A stretch of 9,975 bases of DNA, from NCBI GenBank assembly GCA_026985975.1, contig JALSPL010000348.1, positions 1-9,975 on the forward strand, given 5' to 3'. The DNA comes from Anaerolineae bacterium. GTDB lineage: Bacteria; Chloroflexota; Anaerolineae; J102. Positions within the stretch are counted from its first letter, which is position 1. The number at the start of each line of letters is the position of its first letter. Made by a program: the position numbers and the translations under genes. A model generated the notes under the pieces. The model saw nothing but the letters and a program-made list of their open reading frames with translations. It was not told where the DNA came from and made no database searches. This document shows, piece after piece, positions 1 through 6,595 of this stretch.

Positions 1-108
1 GACCTGTGGACGAGGCTCCTGCCTCTGGGCGTTCTGGACATCGCCCTTTTCGGCTTCTGGAACATTCGCCCCGCCACACCGGCCGAGCCCCCCAACGCCA
101 ATTTCTGA
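1..108 (+). CDS. C-terminal end of a membrane protein (partial)
   Basis: Frame 1 is open from the first base to a TGA at 106-108, giving 35 residues. The segment LLPLGVLDIALFGFWNI is hydrophobic and looks like a final transmembrane helix. A short polar, proline-rich tail follows and ends in NANF. The N-terminal part lies outside the window, so the family cannot be named. The stop is 23 nt before the start of the next gene on the same strand, and that gene's ribosome-binding site lies in the gap, so the two are probably co-transcribed. The reading frame is seen directly. That this is a real gene end is inferred from the hydrophobic composition and the spacing. Confidence 0.6.
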   Translation, partial: DLWTRLLPLGVLDIALFGFWNIRPATPAEPPNANF

Positions 109-120
109 CGCCATACCGTC

Positions 121-126
121 GAGGTG
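121..126 (+). promoter_or_regulatory. Ribosome-binding site that sets the start of the P-loop gene
   Basis: GAGGTG lies 5 nt before the ATG at 132. The reading frame is open further upstream (a possible ATG at 6), but that part overlaps the preceding membrane-protein end and has low-complexity content. This site therefore favours the start at 132. Confidence 0.6.
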
Positions 127-131
127 CAACG

Positions 132-509
132 ATGCCCCATCCAGCCGAGCATACGCCCGTCATTCACATCGTGGGCGTTTGCGGAAGCGGCAAGAGCACG
201 TTAGCCCGGCGCCTCAAACGGCTGGGCTATCAGGCGCGGCAGATCTCACAAGAACATTCGGGCGTGCCGGACCTGTGGCGCTGGCGCTGCACCCCCGATG
301 CGTTGGTCTATCTCGACGCAGATAATGAGCATATTCGCCAGCGCTATCCCAAATTGAATCTGACCGATCGCTATCTGCAAAAAGAGCGGGAGCGATTGGC
401 GCACGCCCGGAGACACGCGGATTGCTTCATCCTCACCGATGGCCTTGATCCCGGGCAGGTGTTGCAACGCGTATTGGTCTGTCTGAAAAATAAGGGCGTC
501 GCACACTAG
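132..509 (+). CDS. Small P-loop NTPase of unknown function
   Basis: The product is 125 residues. A Walker A motif GVCGSGKST lies at residues 15-23, directly after a hydrophobic strand (VIHIV), as in adenylate-kinase-like or AAA_18-type P-loop folds. A second hydrophobic strand ending in acidic residues (DALVYLDAD, about 56-64) is a plausible Walker B or nucleotide-monophosphate-type strand. Between them is a distinctive ISQEHS segment (38-43). The C-terminal half is basic and helical (YLQKERERLAHARRHAD) and is followed by a strand with FILTDGL. The protein is short for a kinase and has no obvious LID domain, so the substrate is unknown. It follows the end of a membrane protein on the same strand, which suggests a shared transcript. 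The nucleotide-binding assignment is firm from the motif; anything more specific would be a guess. Confidence 0.75.
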   Translation: MPHPAEHTPVIHIVGVCGSGKSTLARRLKRLGYQARQISQEHSGVPDLWRWRCTPDALVYLDADNEHIRQRYPKLNLTDRYLQKERERLAHARRHADCFILTDGLDPGQVLQRVLVCLKNKGVAH

Positions 510-690
510 CGCACGAGGCGTCGCCACCGAAAACATCCACAAGCTGGGGGAGGAAATGAATATATCGAACATGAAAATTTGTTCATCCTCCCAGAACATG
601 GTCATTGATCCAGATTTTCCCATCCCCTGCTTTTGCGTTACACTATGTTTCCTCCCCACCCAAATCTATTGAGGAGAAACGCCAACAACT
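510..690 (+). promoter_or_regulatory. Leader region of the secreted CBM9/DNRLRE gene, with an imperfect hairpin and a distant ribosome-binding site
   Basis: This 181-nt spacer contains an imperfect stem-loop: 544-560 pairs with 582-594, with a central GGGAGGA/TCCTCCC core and small bulges. An inner GAACA/TGTTC pair is at 568-572 and 580-584. No T-run follows, so it is not a convincing terminator for the upstream gene. A weak possible -10 (TACACT, 639-644) follows, with only a poor -35 (TTTCCC, 616-621). A good GAGGAG ribosome-binding site at 671-676 stands 14 nt from the ATG at 691, longer than usual. No other in-frame start lies closer to it. The hairpin and ribosome-binding site are seen in the sequence; promoter use is a guess. 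Confidence 0.35.
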
Positions 691-1995
691 ATGAAACGAC
701 CCCTGATAACTTTTTTGATTCCGCTTCTGATCATCATGAGCGCTGTGGGACTGGCTTCCGCCGACGCCCCCACCTCCAAACCCGCCAATGAGATCAGCAA
801 ACGTCAGACTCGCCCCGAGGTGCAATCCTCGTGGCAATTGCACCCGCCCGTGGTCGATGGCGACCTCAGCGATTGGGCGGGCCAGAGCAAACTCTATCTC
901 AACGGTCAAAATGCTGATTATCCTGCGGGCAGCGACCTGTTTCCCCCGCAAGACCTCAGCGCCTGGGCCAGCGTCATCTGGACCAGCCAGCGGGTTTATC
1001 TGGCCATCTCCGTCACCGACGATTACGTTGTCAGCGGCTCCGGCGCCTGGCGCAATGATGACATGGCCGGATTCGTCTTCGACGTCGATAACTCGGGCGA
1101 TTTTTCGGCGGACGACATCAATCTCACCCTCAGCCCCAACAACCTGCTGACCGCCAACGGCGGCTGGCCCGCTGGCTATGAATGGGCCAGCCATGAGACC
1201 GCCACCGGCTGGCAGGGAGAAGTCAGCATCCCCATGTCGCAATTTGGCGGCGTGGATTTTCTGGGCGACCTTCAGGTGGGCTTCACCTGGGGCATTCAGG
1301 ATAACGACGGCGTCGGCGTCGAGAGCTGGATGAGCTGGGCTGGACCGGAATTCCTGAAAGCCACTCCCCAGGAGGGGCTGCTGACCTTTGGCGACGGCCC
1401 GGTGCGCAAATGGGTCGCCTTCCATCCCGGCGTCGATGGCTACGACGGCATCGTCGATTCCACCCTGGATAGCTGGCATCCCGATCAACGCTATGGCGAC
1501 AGTCAGGATTTGATCCTCTACAGTCGCAACGCCTTTCACCTGGTGATGAAATTCGATATCCCCGATCTCGGGCCCGATGTGCGGGTTCTGGACGCCAAAG
1601 TCCATATCAAATTCACCAATTGGAATCATGAGAACTGGACATCTTACGTGCGAGTGTATCGCCTGTTGCGCCCCTGGGATGAAGCCTCCGTCACCTGGTA
1701 TAACGCTGACGCCTCCACCCGTTGGACCAGCAGCGGCGCCAACGCCATCGGCAAAGATCGGGAAAACCGGCGGGTGTCACTGCTGACCCTGGACAGTCTC
1801 GGCTGGAAAACATTCAATCTGGCCAATGACGTCGCCACCGACATGTACGAACATCCGGAACGGAATTATGGGCTCATTTTCCGGGCGGAGGAAGGATCAG
1901 CAGTCGCCTACCATCTGGCCAGTTCCGAGGCCGGGTCGGCGGACGCCCCCTGGATCGAAGTCTACGCCGAATTCCCGCCCGACCAGGCCCACTAA
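691..1995 (+). CDS. Secreted protein with CBM9-like and DNRLRE (CBM96-like) domains
   Basis: The product is 434 residues. Residues 1-24 form a typical Sec signal peptide (basic MKR, a hydrophobic core, then ASA before Asp25), so the mature protein is exported. Residues about 46-235 resemble the CBM9-like/DOMON beta-sandwich: the opening PPVVDGDLSDWAG, then the VYLAISVTDD strand, an acidic FVFDVDNSGDF stretch and the late VGFTWGIQDND. Residues about 247-430 resemble the DNRLRE/CBM96 domain: YDGIVDSTLDSW near 251, a LVMKFDIPDL strand, LDAKVHIKF, and the hallmark RPWDEASVTWYNA at about 327-339. No glycosidase, protease or anchor motif is visible, so it is probably a carbohydrate-binding or adhesive surface or secreted protein. 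It appears monocistronic. The alternative, a subunit of a larger extracellular complex, cannot be excluded. Domain names rest on pattern recognition, not on a search. Confidence 0.8.
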   Translation: MKRPLITFLIPLLIIMSAVGLASADAPTSKPANEISKRQTRPEVQSSWQLHPPVVDGDLSDWAGQSKLYLNGQNADYPAGSDLFPPQDLSAWASVIWTSQRVYLAISVTDDYVVSGSGAWRNDDMAGFVFDVDNSGDFSADDINLTLSPNNLLTANGGWPAGYEWASHETATGWQGEVSIPMSQFGGVDFLGDLQVGFTWGIQDNDGVGVESWMSWAGPEFLKATPQEGLLTFGDGPVRKWVAFHPGVDGYDGIVDSTLDSWHPDQRYGDSQDLILYSRNAFHLVMKFDIPDLGPDVRVLDAKVHIKFTNWNHENWTSYVRVYRLLRPWDEASVTWYNADASTRWTSSGANAIGKDRENRRVSLLTLDSLGWKTFNLANDVATDMYEHPERNYGLIFRAEEGSAVAYHLASSEAGSADAPWIEVYAEFPPDQAH

Positions 1996-2055
1996 ACGAC
2001 AGTCATTTGAGAAACATTGGCTTTGTCGCCGATGACCCAACCTGGCCGAGCCAGA

Positions 2056-2207
2056 ACCAAAGAGGAACACAGCGTTTCACAGAGATTGCCAGAGAACCAC
2101 AGAGAAATCTCTAAAAATCCTCTGTGAAGCTCTTGATTTTCCTCAGTGGTTCTCTGTGTAACTTTTTGCTCCGCGTACAAGAATTTCACTGATAAGGCAC
2201 TAAGAGC
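2056..2207. repeat. Degenerate CACAGAG-type intergenic repeat with inverted arms
   Basis: The spacer after the CBM9/DNRLRE gene contains repeated CACAGAG units (2078-2084, 2098-2104) and their complements CTCTGTG (2120-2126) and TCTCTGTG (2151-2158). An 11-bp perfect inverted repeat joins 2090-2100 with 2146-2156. A GATAAGGCACTAAGAG stretch at 2191-2206 looks like another short-repeat remnant. The short reading frame on the minus strand here is made of repeat sequence and is not a credible gene. Similar accounts of CACAGAG spacers in environmental bacterial genomes come from memory; the repeat units themselves are visible. Confidence 0.6.
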
Positions 2208-2344
2208 CAGGCTTCGCCTGCAAAAAGGCTGTCAAGGTCTGCGGAACCCTGAAAGCCCGGGATACGCTGAACGAAGTTGGAAACAAAACCCGCAGTCCCA
2301 TTTTGACTTCAATTGAATCTTTGGGCAAACGAATTTCAGCACCC
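2208..2344. other. Non-coding spacer, little recognisable content
   Basis: The stretch between the CACAGAG repeat and the terminator-like hairpin has a small CAGGC/GCCTG hairpin at 2208-2220 and a 10-bp palindrome TTCAATTGAA at 2308-2317. A separated CTGCGG/CCGCAG pair lies at 2239-2244 and 2290-2295. No credible gene, tRNA or promoter is seen. Confidence 0.4.
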
Positions 2345-2377
2345 AACGCCTCCGGCCCGCCAACCGGGGGCGTTTTT
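2345..2377 (+). terminator. Rho-independent terminator-like hairpin
   Basis: Arms 2345-2355 and 2364-2374 pair over 11 bp (one G-U) around an 8-nt loop, and a run of T ends at 2377. The T-run is on the plus-strand side, so it would stop transcription from the CBM9/DNRLRE gene, about 350 nt after that gene's stop. It also abuts the stop of the convergent RDD gene at 2379, so it may help to insulate the two transcripts. Confidence 0.7.
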
Positions 2378-2378
2378 G

Positions 2379-3308
2379 TCAGCGCTCCCGAGAAAAATCT
2401 CTCCCGGCTGCATCATCACCAGGCCCGTTCCGCCCGAGCGTCGAGTCGGAGTGATGAATGTTGTAAAGCAAAATGATCTCTTTGAGGATGCGGGTGGCTT
2501 CGATATTGCTGCCCAGGGGTTGCGGCAAAGGCCCGCCGACTTTGGGCGAGATGATCTTCACCAATCGTGGTCGCACCGAGCCATCCAGCAGCGTGGCTTG
2601 CGGTCCATAAGTCGCCTCCTCGATCAACTCATACTCAGCAGGCGTCAACCGCTGAATATGGGGGTAGGTTTCGTACAAGTGGTTGACCTCTTCCAACGAC
2701 AGGTGCGCCAATGCCCGCTTGATCGCCATATTGACGCCGCTGACGGCGGTGAGGCTTCCTCCCCGCGCATCATCCTGCAAACGAATGACCAGAGTGTCGG
2801 CCGCGTAGTCGCCCAGCCGCCGTGACTGATCATTGAACATCATAGTCGCCAGGCCCGCCAGGTAGGCCCAGGGCAGCCAATCCACGATGCGCACCAGATT
2901 GCGAATGATCACTGACAGGGGCCGCACCGGGCCACCCGAGCTTTGCACCACCCGGGTCTTGGCCACGCGTTTGCCAGGCGTCTGTCCATTCCAGGCAATC
3001 TCGAAAAAAGTGAAATAGCCCCACATCATGATGAACTGCACCAAAAGATAGATAGCGACGATCAAAGCTGTTCCCCAGCTTGCCAGCTCATCGGGCGACC
3101 ACAAAACGCCATCGTTGGCGGCGCCGGCAACGCCCAAAATCGATAACAACATCAGCCACAACGCTATCTGCACGATCCCCAGGATGAGCGTATCCACCAG
3201 CGCGCCGATAAAACGGCTCCCGATTCCGGCGACGTGATAATCGAAGATCACGTTTTCGGGGGTGTCAATGGTATACTCTTCGAACAGAAAATTGGTTTCT
3301 CCGGACAT
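2379..3308 (-). CDS. RDD family membrane protein with long C-terminal tail
   Basis: The product is 309 residues from the ATG at 3306-3308. A GTG nine bases upstream is in frame, but AGGTG (3315-3319) sits 6 nt from the ATG and would overlap the GTG, so the ATG is preferred. The RDD domain spans about 24-180: GIGSRFIGALVDTLIL with Arg32 and Asp39, hydrophobic helices at about 36-61 and 79-104, the family-typical NGQTPGKRVAKTRVV (about 107-121), a third hydrophobic segment near 134-158, and RRLGDYAADTLVIR (163-176). Residues 181-309 form a soluble tail with a helical LSLEEVNHLYETYPHIQRL segment and a polar, charged end. RDD proteins are of poorly known function. The divergent neighbour SpoIIM and nearby DUF58/MoxR genes suggest one membrane-associated system. 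Confidence 0.87.
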   Translation of the reverse strand: MSGETNFLFEEYTIDTPENVIFDYHVAGIGSRFIGALVDTLILGIVQIALWLMLLSILGVAGAANDGVLWSPDELASWGTALIVAIYLLVQFIMMWGYFTFFEIAWNGQTPGKRVAKTRVVQSSGGPVRPLSVIIRNLVRIVDWLPWAYLAGLATMMFNDQSRRLGDYAADTLVIRLQDDARGGSLTAVSGVNMAIKRALAHLSLEEVNHLYETYPHIQRLTPAEYELIEEATYGPQATLLDGSVRPRLVKIISPKVGGPLPQPLGSNIEATRILKEIILLYNIHHSDSTLGRNGPGDDAAGRDFSRER

Positions 3309-3334
3309 AATGCGCACCTGTTGGACTATTTGCG
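3309..3334. promoter_or_regulatory. 26-nt divergent gap between the RDD and SpoIIM start codons
   Basis: Only 26 nt separate the two start codons, and part of this is the RDD ribosome-binding site (AGGTG, minus strand, 3315-3319). On the plus side a weak GGA (3323-3325) lies 9 nt before the SpoIIM ATG. There is no room for two separate promoters here. Any promoter for either gene must lie inside the other's coding sequence, or the genes must be read from further away. Confidence 0.5.
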
Positions 3335-4324
3335 ATGAAGAATCTCAATCAATTTGTTGGCAAAAAGCAATCGGACTGGCGGAAACTGGAGGCGTTGCTG
3401 GACAGAGCCGAAAAGCGCATTCAGGCCTTTTCGGATGAGGAGTTGGATGAGCTGGGAAAGCTCTATCGGCAGGCGGCTTCGGATCTGGCATTGGCTCAGC
3501 GAGATTTTCCTGGCCAGAAAGTGACCCGGTATCTCAATGGGATAGTCGCCCGGTCCCATGCCGTCATCTACCGGGGCGACCCCATGAAAGTCCGAACAAT
3601 CCGCACCTTCTTCGCCCGTACGTTTCCGCAGATCTATCGAAAACTGTGGCCTTATACGCTGATAGCTTTTCTGGTCTTCCTGATACCAGCTATCATCGCA
3701 TTTTTTGTGGTGTTGCGCAATCCCGACGCCATTACCCGCTTGCTGGGTCAGGACGTGCAGGAGCTGGTGAAACAGGTGGAGCAGGGCGAGATGTGGACGG
3801 AGATCGCGCCGGCCGTGCGTTCGACAGCCTCCACCGCCATCCTCACCAACAACATCCAGGTGATGTTTTTCAGCTTCGCCGGGGGCGTCACCGCGGGATT
3901 GCTCACGCTTTATGTGCTATTTTTCAACGGCTTGCAGATCGGCGCGCTGTTCGGGCTGTTGCAGGCGCATGGCATGAGCGCGAATCTGGCGACGTTCATC
4001 ATCGCCCACGGGGTCATCGAACTCAGCGTCATCTTCCTTTCGGGCGGCATCGGATTGTACATAGGCGACGGGTTGCTGCGTCCGGGATTGCAGCGACGTC
4101 GGGATGCGCTGGCGGATCGGGCCCGCACCGGCGTGCAGGCCATTCTCGGCAGCATTCCGCTTCTGGTCATCGCCGGACTCATTGAGGGATTCATCAGTCC
4201 CAGCGCCCTGCCCTGGCAGATCAAAGCAGCCGTGGGTGCGGGCTCTGGGCTTCTGCTTTACGGTTATTGGCTGCTGGCGGGGAGGAAAATGCACCGTCGC
4301 CTTGAGCACAGGATGCGTCGTTAG
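3335..4324 (+). CDS. Stage II sporulation protein M (SpoIIM/DUF95) family membrane protein
   Basis: The product is 329 residues. A soluble, helical N-terminal third (about 1-95, with DWRKLEALLDRAEKRIQAF) is followed by hydrophobic segments near 105-126, 170-210, 220-235, 262-275 and 284-305. Family hallmarks are HGVIEL (215-220), a following GGIGLYIGDGLLRPG stretch (237-251), and IPLLVIAGLIEGFISPSALP (264-283). In Bacillus, SpoIIM works with SpoIID and SpoIIP during engulfment. Homologues beside MoxR/DUF58 genes are widespread in non-sporulating bacteria, so sporulation is not implied. It lies on the opposite strand to both neighbours: divergent from RDD and convergent with DUF58, sharing a 4-nt TTAG overlap at the stop codons (4321-4324). 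No strong ribosome-binding site is visible. Confidence 0.9.
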   Translation: MKNLNQFVGKKQSDWRKLEALLDRAEKRIQAFSDEELDELGKLYRQAASDLALAQRDFPGQKVTRYLNGIVARSHAVIYRGDPMKVRTIRTFFARTFPQIYRKLWPYTLIAFLVFLIPAIIAFFVVLRNPDAITRLLGQDVQELVKQVEQGEMWTEIAPAVRSTASTAILTNNIQVMFFSFAGGVTAGLLTLYVLFFNGLQIGALFGLLQAHGMSANLATFIIAHGVIELSVIFLSGGIGLYIGDGLLRPGLQRRRDALADRARTGVQAILGSIPLLVIAGLIEGFISPSALPWQIKAAVGAGSGLLLYGYWLLAGRKMHRRLEHRMRR

Positions 4325-5640
4325 ATCAATTCCCGGGCTTTCAGCGCCAGATAACGATCGATGACCGCCACGCTGAGCTGGTCTGCGGGAACATCCAGAG
4401 TGAGAACGCCCGCCCGGCGTAGCCGATCGAGCGTCAATCGCCGCTCTTGCAGCAACTGCTCCGCCACCGTGCGCTGATAGAGGGAGGCGCTGTCGGTGAT
4501 GGGCTGCCGGGCCATGGCGTGGATGGTGGGATCGCTGATGGTGATCAGCAAGGGCAGATGGTTGCGGCGCAGACGGATCATCTGTCCGACCAGGGAATCG
4601 ACGCTGAAATCGGCGGTGAGATCGGTAAACGCCAGCACCAGGCTGCGCTTGCGCTGCTTGGCGGCCAGATATCCGAAAGCGGCGTTGTATTCCGGTTCCA
4701 CGGGCTGGCTTTCCACCGCGTAGAGCAGCTCCAGCATACGCAAAAACTGCCCCTTGCCCGCGCGCGGCGTCAGCCAGGCCTGCACCGTATCGGCAAAGGT
4801 GAGCACCCCCATGCGATCGCCCTTCTGCGCCGCCACGTAGGCCAGCAGCAACACCGCATTGATAGCGTAATCCAGCCGGGCCACATCTCCCACCGGACTG
4901 CGCATCATCCGGCCCACGTCCACCATAGCCACCAGATTCTGACTGCGCTCGGTCTCGAACTCCACGCTGATGGGCTTGCCGCGGCGGGCCGTCGCTTTCC
5001 AGTTGATGCGCCGGTATTCGTCGTCGGGCAGATAGTCGCGCAGCCGCTCGAATTCGGAACCGACGCCCAGAATGCGGGTGTTGCGCAATCCCAACTCCCA
5101 CAAACGGTTTTGCCGCACCAGCAGATCATACTTGCGCACATCCACCAGGTTGGGATAAACCTTGACCGCCTCGGCGGCGGGAAAACGGGCCTGACGACGA
5201 AACAACCCCAGCGGCGACTCCCAGCGCAAATAGAGATCGCCGAATGCGTAATCGCCGCGGCGGGGCGGGCGCACCCGATAACTGAAAAGATGCGCATCGC
5301 CCGGCGTCACCCGGCCCGCCAGCAGCCGCTCGGCGGGCTCGACGCCGAAAATAAGAGGCGGATCATCCCGCAGCCACACGGAAAGAGGGCGGGGCCCGCG
5401 ACGCAGATACGCCCGCACAGTCACCAGATTCCACGCAGCCAGCGAAAGCCGATCATCATGCTGTCGGTGCAGCGACCAGGCCCGGGCGTCGGGCGTCAAC
5501 CGCCAGTCGGCCAGCATCAAAGCCAGGATGATCAACAGCGTGATCAATCCCAGCCACAGAAAACCGGCCCACAACCCGCTCAGCCCCAGCAGCAGGAGAG
5601 GGATCAGCAGCAAGAGGAAACTGCGCCAGGTGAGTTGCAT
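4321..5640 (-). CDS. DUF58 / vWA-like domain protein
   Basis: The product is 439 residues. Residues about 7-44 form one or two membrane helices (LLLLIPLLLLGL, then LITLLIILALML), and the rest is soluble. An Ig-like or beta-rich segment (about 65-165) precedes the DUF58 signature at 194-224: GSEFERLRDYLPDDEYR followed by RINWKATARRGKP. A vWA-like fold then begins with the strand NLVAMVDVGRMM (235-246). Asp241 is where the MIDAS DxSxS motif would start, but the serines are replaced (DVGRM), so metal binding may be altered. A TDL motif lies in the later LAFTDLTADF strand. DUF58 proteins are typically encoded next to MoxR ATPases and are thought to be their partners. The GAGG ribosome-binding site (5645-5648) overlaps the MoxR stop codon, which implies translational coupling. 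Confidence 0.9.
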   Translation of the reverse strand: MQLTWRSFLLLLIPLLLLGLSGLWAGFLWLGLITLLIILALMLADWRLTPDARAWSLHRQHDDRLSLAAWNLVTVRAYLRRGPRPLSVWLRDDPPLIFGVEPAERLLAGRVTPGDAHLFSYRVRPPRRGDYAFGDLYLRWESPLGLFRRQARFPAAEAVKVYPNLVDVRKYDLLVRQNRLWELGLRNTRILGVGSEFERLRDYLPDDEYRRINWKATARRGKPISVEFETERSQNLVAMVDVGRMMRSPVGDVARLDYAINAVLLLAYVAAQKGDRMGVLTFADTVQAWLTPRAGKGQFLRMLELLYAVESQPVEPEYNAAFGYLAAKQRKRSLVLAFTDLTADFSVDSLVGQMIRLRRNHLPLLITISDPTIHAMARQPITDSASLYQRTVAEQLLQERRLTLDRLRRAGVLTLDVPADQLSVAVIDRYLALKARELI

Positions 5641-5646
5641 AACGCC

Positions 5647-6594
5647 TCAGCGCGGGGCTTCCACGCCCGCAAGGATGCGCCGAATGGCCTCGTCCGGGGT
5701 CACCCCTTCGATCTCGGCTTCGGGGCGGAGGATGATGCGGTGACGATAGGTGGGCAGGGCCACGGCTTTGACGTCATCCGGGGTGACGAAATCGCGTCCC
5801 AGCAGCGCCGCGTGGGTCTTGGCGGTCAGCAGCAGCGTGATGCTTGCCCGAGGACTGCCGCCCAGGATCAAATCCCGGCTGCGACGGCTGGCTTCTGCGA
5901 TCTGCGTGATGTAGTCGAGGATGCCCGCTTCTACGGTCACGCTCTGAATTTCGTCGCGAATGGCGGGCAGGTCCGCCGGCGACAACACAGAACGGAGGCC
6001 AACGGCGTCCAGCTCCCGGGCGTCGAAGCCCTGATGGTAACGCAGCAGCACCTCTCGCTCCGCTTCGCGGGGCGGATAATCCACCAGGATTTTGAACATG
6101 AAACGGTCGAGTTGAGCCTCGGGCAGGGGATAAGTGCCCTCATATTCCACCGGATTTTGCGTGGCCAGCACCATGAACGGTTCCGCCAGAGGATAGCGGG
6201 CGCCGTCGATGGTGACCTGACGCTCTTCCATGGCTTCCAGCAACGCAGCCTGGGTTTTGGATGGCGCCCGGTTGATCTCATCCCCCAGCAAGATATTTGT
6301 GAAGATGGGGCCTTTTTTGAGATAAAAACGACTGCTGTTCATATCGAACACGTTGGTGCCCACAATGTCGCTGGGCATGAGGTCGGGCGTGAACTGCACC
6401 CGATTGAAATCCGCGTCGATAAGATGGGCCAGGGTTTTGGCCAACAAGGTCTTGGCAGTGCCCGGCACGCCTTCCAGCAGCACATGTCCGCGGCTGAAAA
6501 AGGCGATCGCGATCTGTGCGATCACGTCGTCCTGTCCGACGATGACTTTACTCATCTCGGCCCGAATTGCCTGGTATTGTTGGGATAATGTCAT
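5647..6594 (-). CDS. MoxR family AAA+ ATPase
   Basis: The product is 315 residues, the usual MoxR size. Walker A is GVPGTAKT (42-49). Walker B is ILLGDE (101-106), followed by INRAPSKTQAALLEAMEE. Sensor 1 lies in ATQNPVEYEGTYPLPEAQLD (144-163), and Arg164 is the candidate arginine finger. The C-terminal part has the usual GGSPRASI segment. MoxR ATPases act as chaperones, often inserting cofactors or remodelling complexes together with vWA-domain proteins, and the downstream DUF58 gene, 6 nt away, fits. The start at 6594 keeps the N-terminal helix expected in the family. Met14 (6553-6555) is a possible alternative start. No clear ribosome-binding site precedes the first ATG; a TATAAT lies one base upstream of it. 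It is the first gene of a MoxR-DUF58 operon. Confidence 0.93.
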   Translation of the reverse strand: MTLSQQYQAIRAEMSKVIVGQDDVIAQIAIAFFSRGHVLLEGVPGTAKTLLAKTLAHLIDADFNRVQFTPDLMPSDIVGTNVFDMNSSRFYLKKGPIFTNILLGDEINRAPSKTQAALLEAMEERQVTIDGARYPLAEPFMVLATQNPVEYEGTYPLPEAQLDRFMFKILVDYPPREAEREVLLRYHQGFDARELDAVGLRSVLSPADLPAIRDEIQSVTVEAGILDYITQIAEASRRSRDLILGGSPRASITLLLTAKTHAALLGRDFVTPDDVKAVALPTYRHRIILRPEAEIEGVTPDEAIRRILAGVEAPR

Positions 6595-6595
6595 A

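Noticed and set aside
643..1629. 328-codon open frame on the minus strand opposite the secreted protein
   Set aside because: The plus-strand product has a signal peptide and two recognisable domains. The antisense product has none and is a codon-bias shadow.
1992..2189. 65-codon minus-strand frame after the secreted protein
   Set aside because: It is made largely of CACAGAG repeat sequence. Such frames arise by chance in these repeats.
2239..2295. Riboswitch or structured RNA in the spacer
   Set aside because: Only a separated 6-bp pair and a small hairpin are visible, with no recognisable aptamer core.
3335..4324. Evidence for a spore-forming organism from SpoIIM
   Set aside because: SpoIIM-family proteins beside MoxR/DUF58 occur widely in non-sporulating bacteria, and no other sporulation gene is present.
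3917..5101. 394-codon minus-strand frame across SpoIIM and DUF58
   Set aside because: It is out of frame with DUF58, its product is low-complexity (Arg/Gly/Ala-rich), and it crosses a convergent gene junction.
4447..6588. Very long open frame on the plus strand (713 codons) opposite DUF58 and MoxR
   Set aside because: It spans the stop/start junction of two well-recognised genes on the other strand. Its protein is rich in Gln, His and Arg with no domain. It reflects GC-rich codon use.
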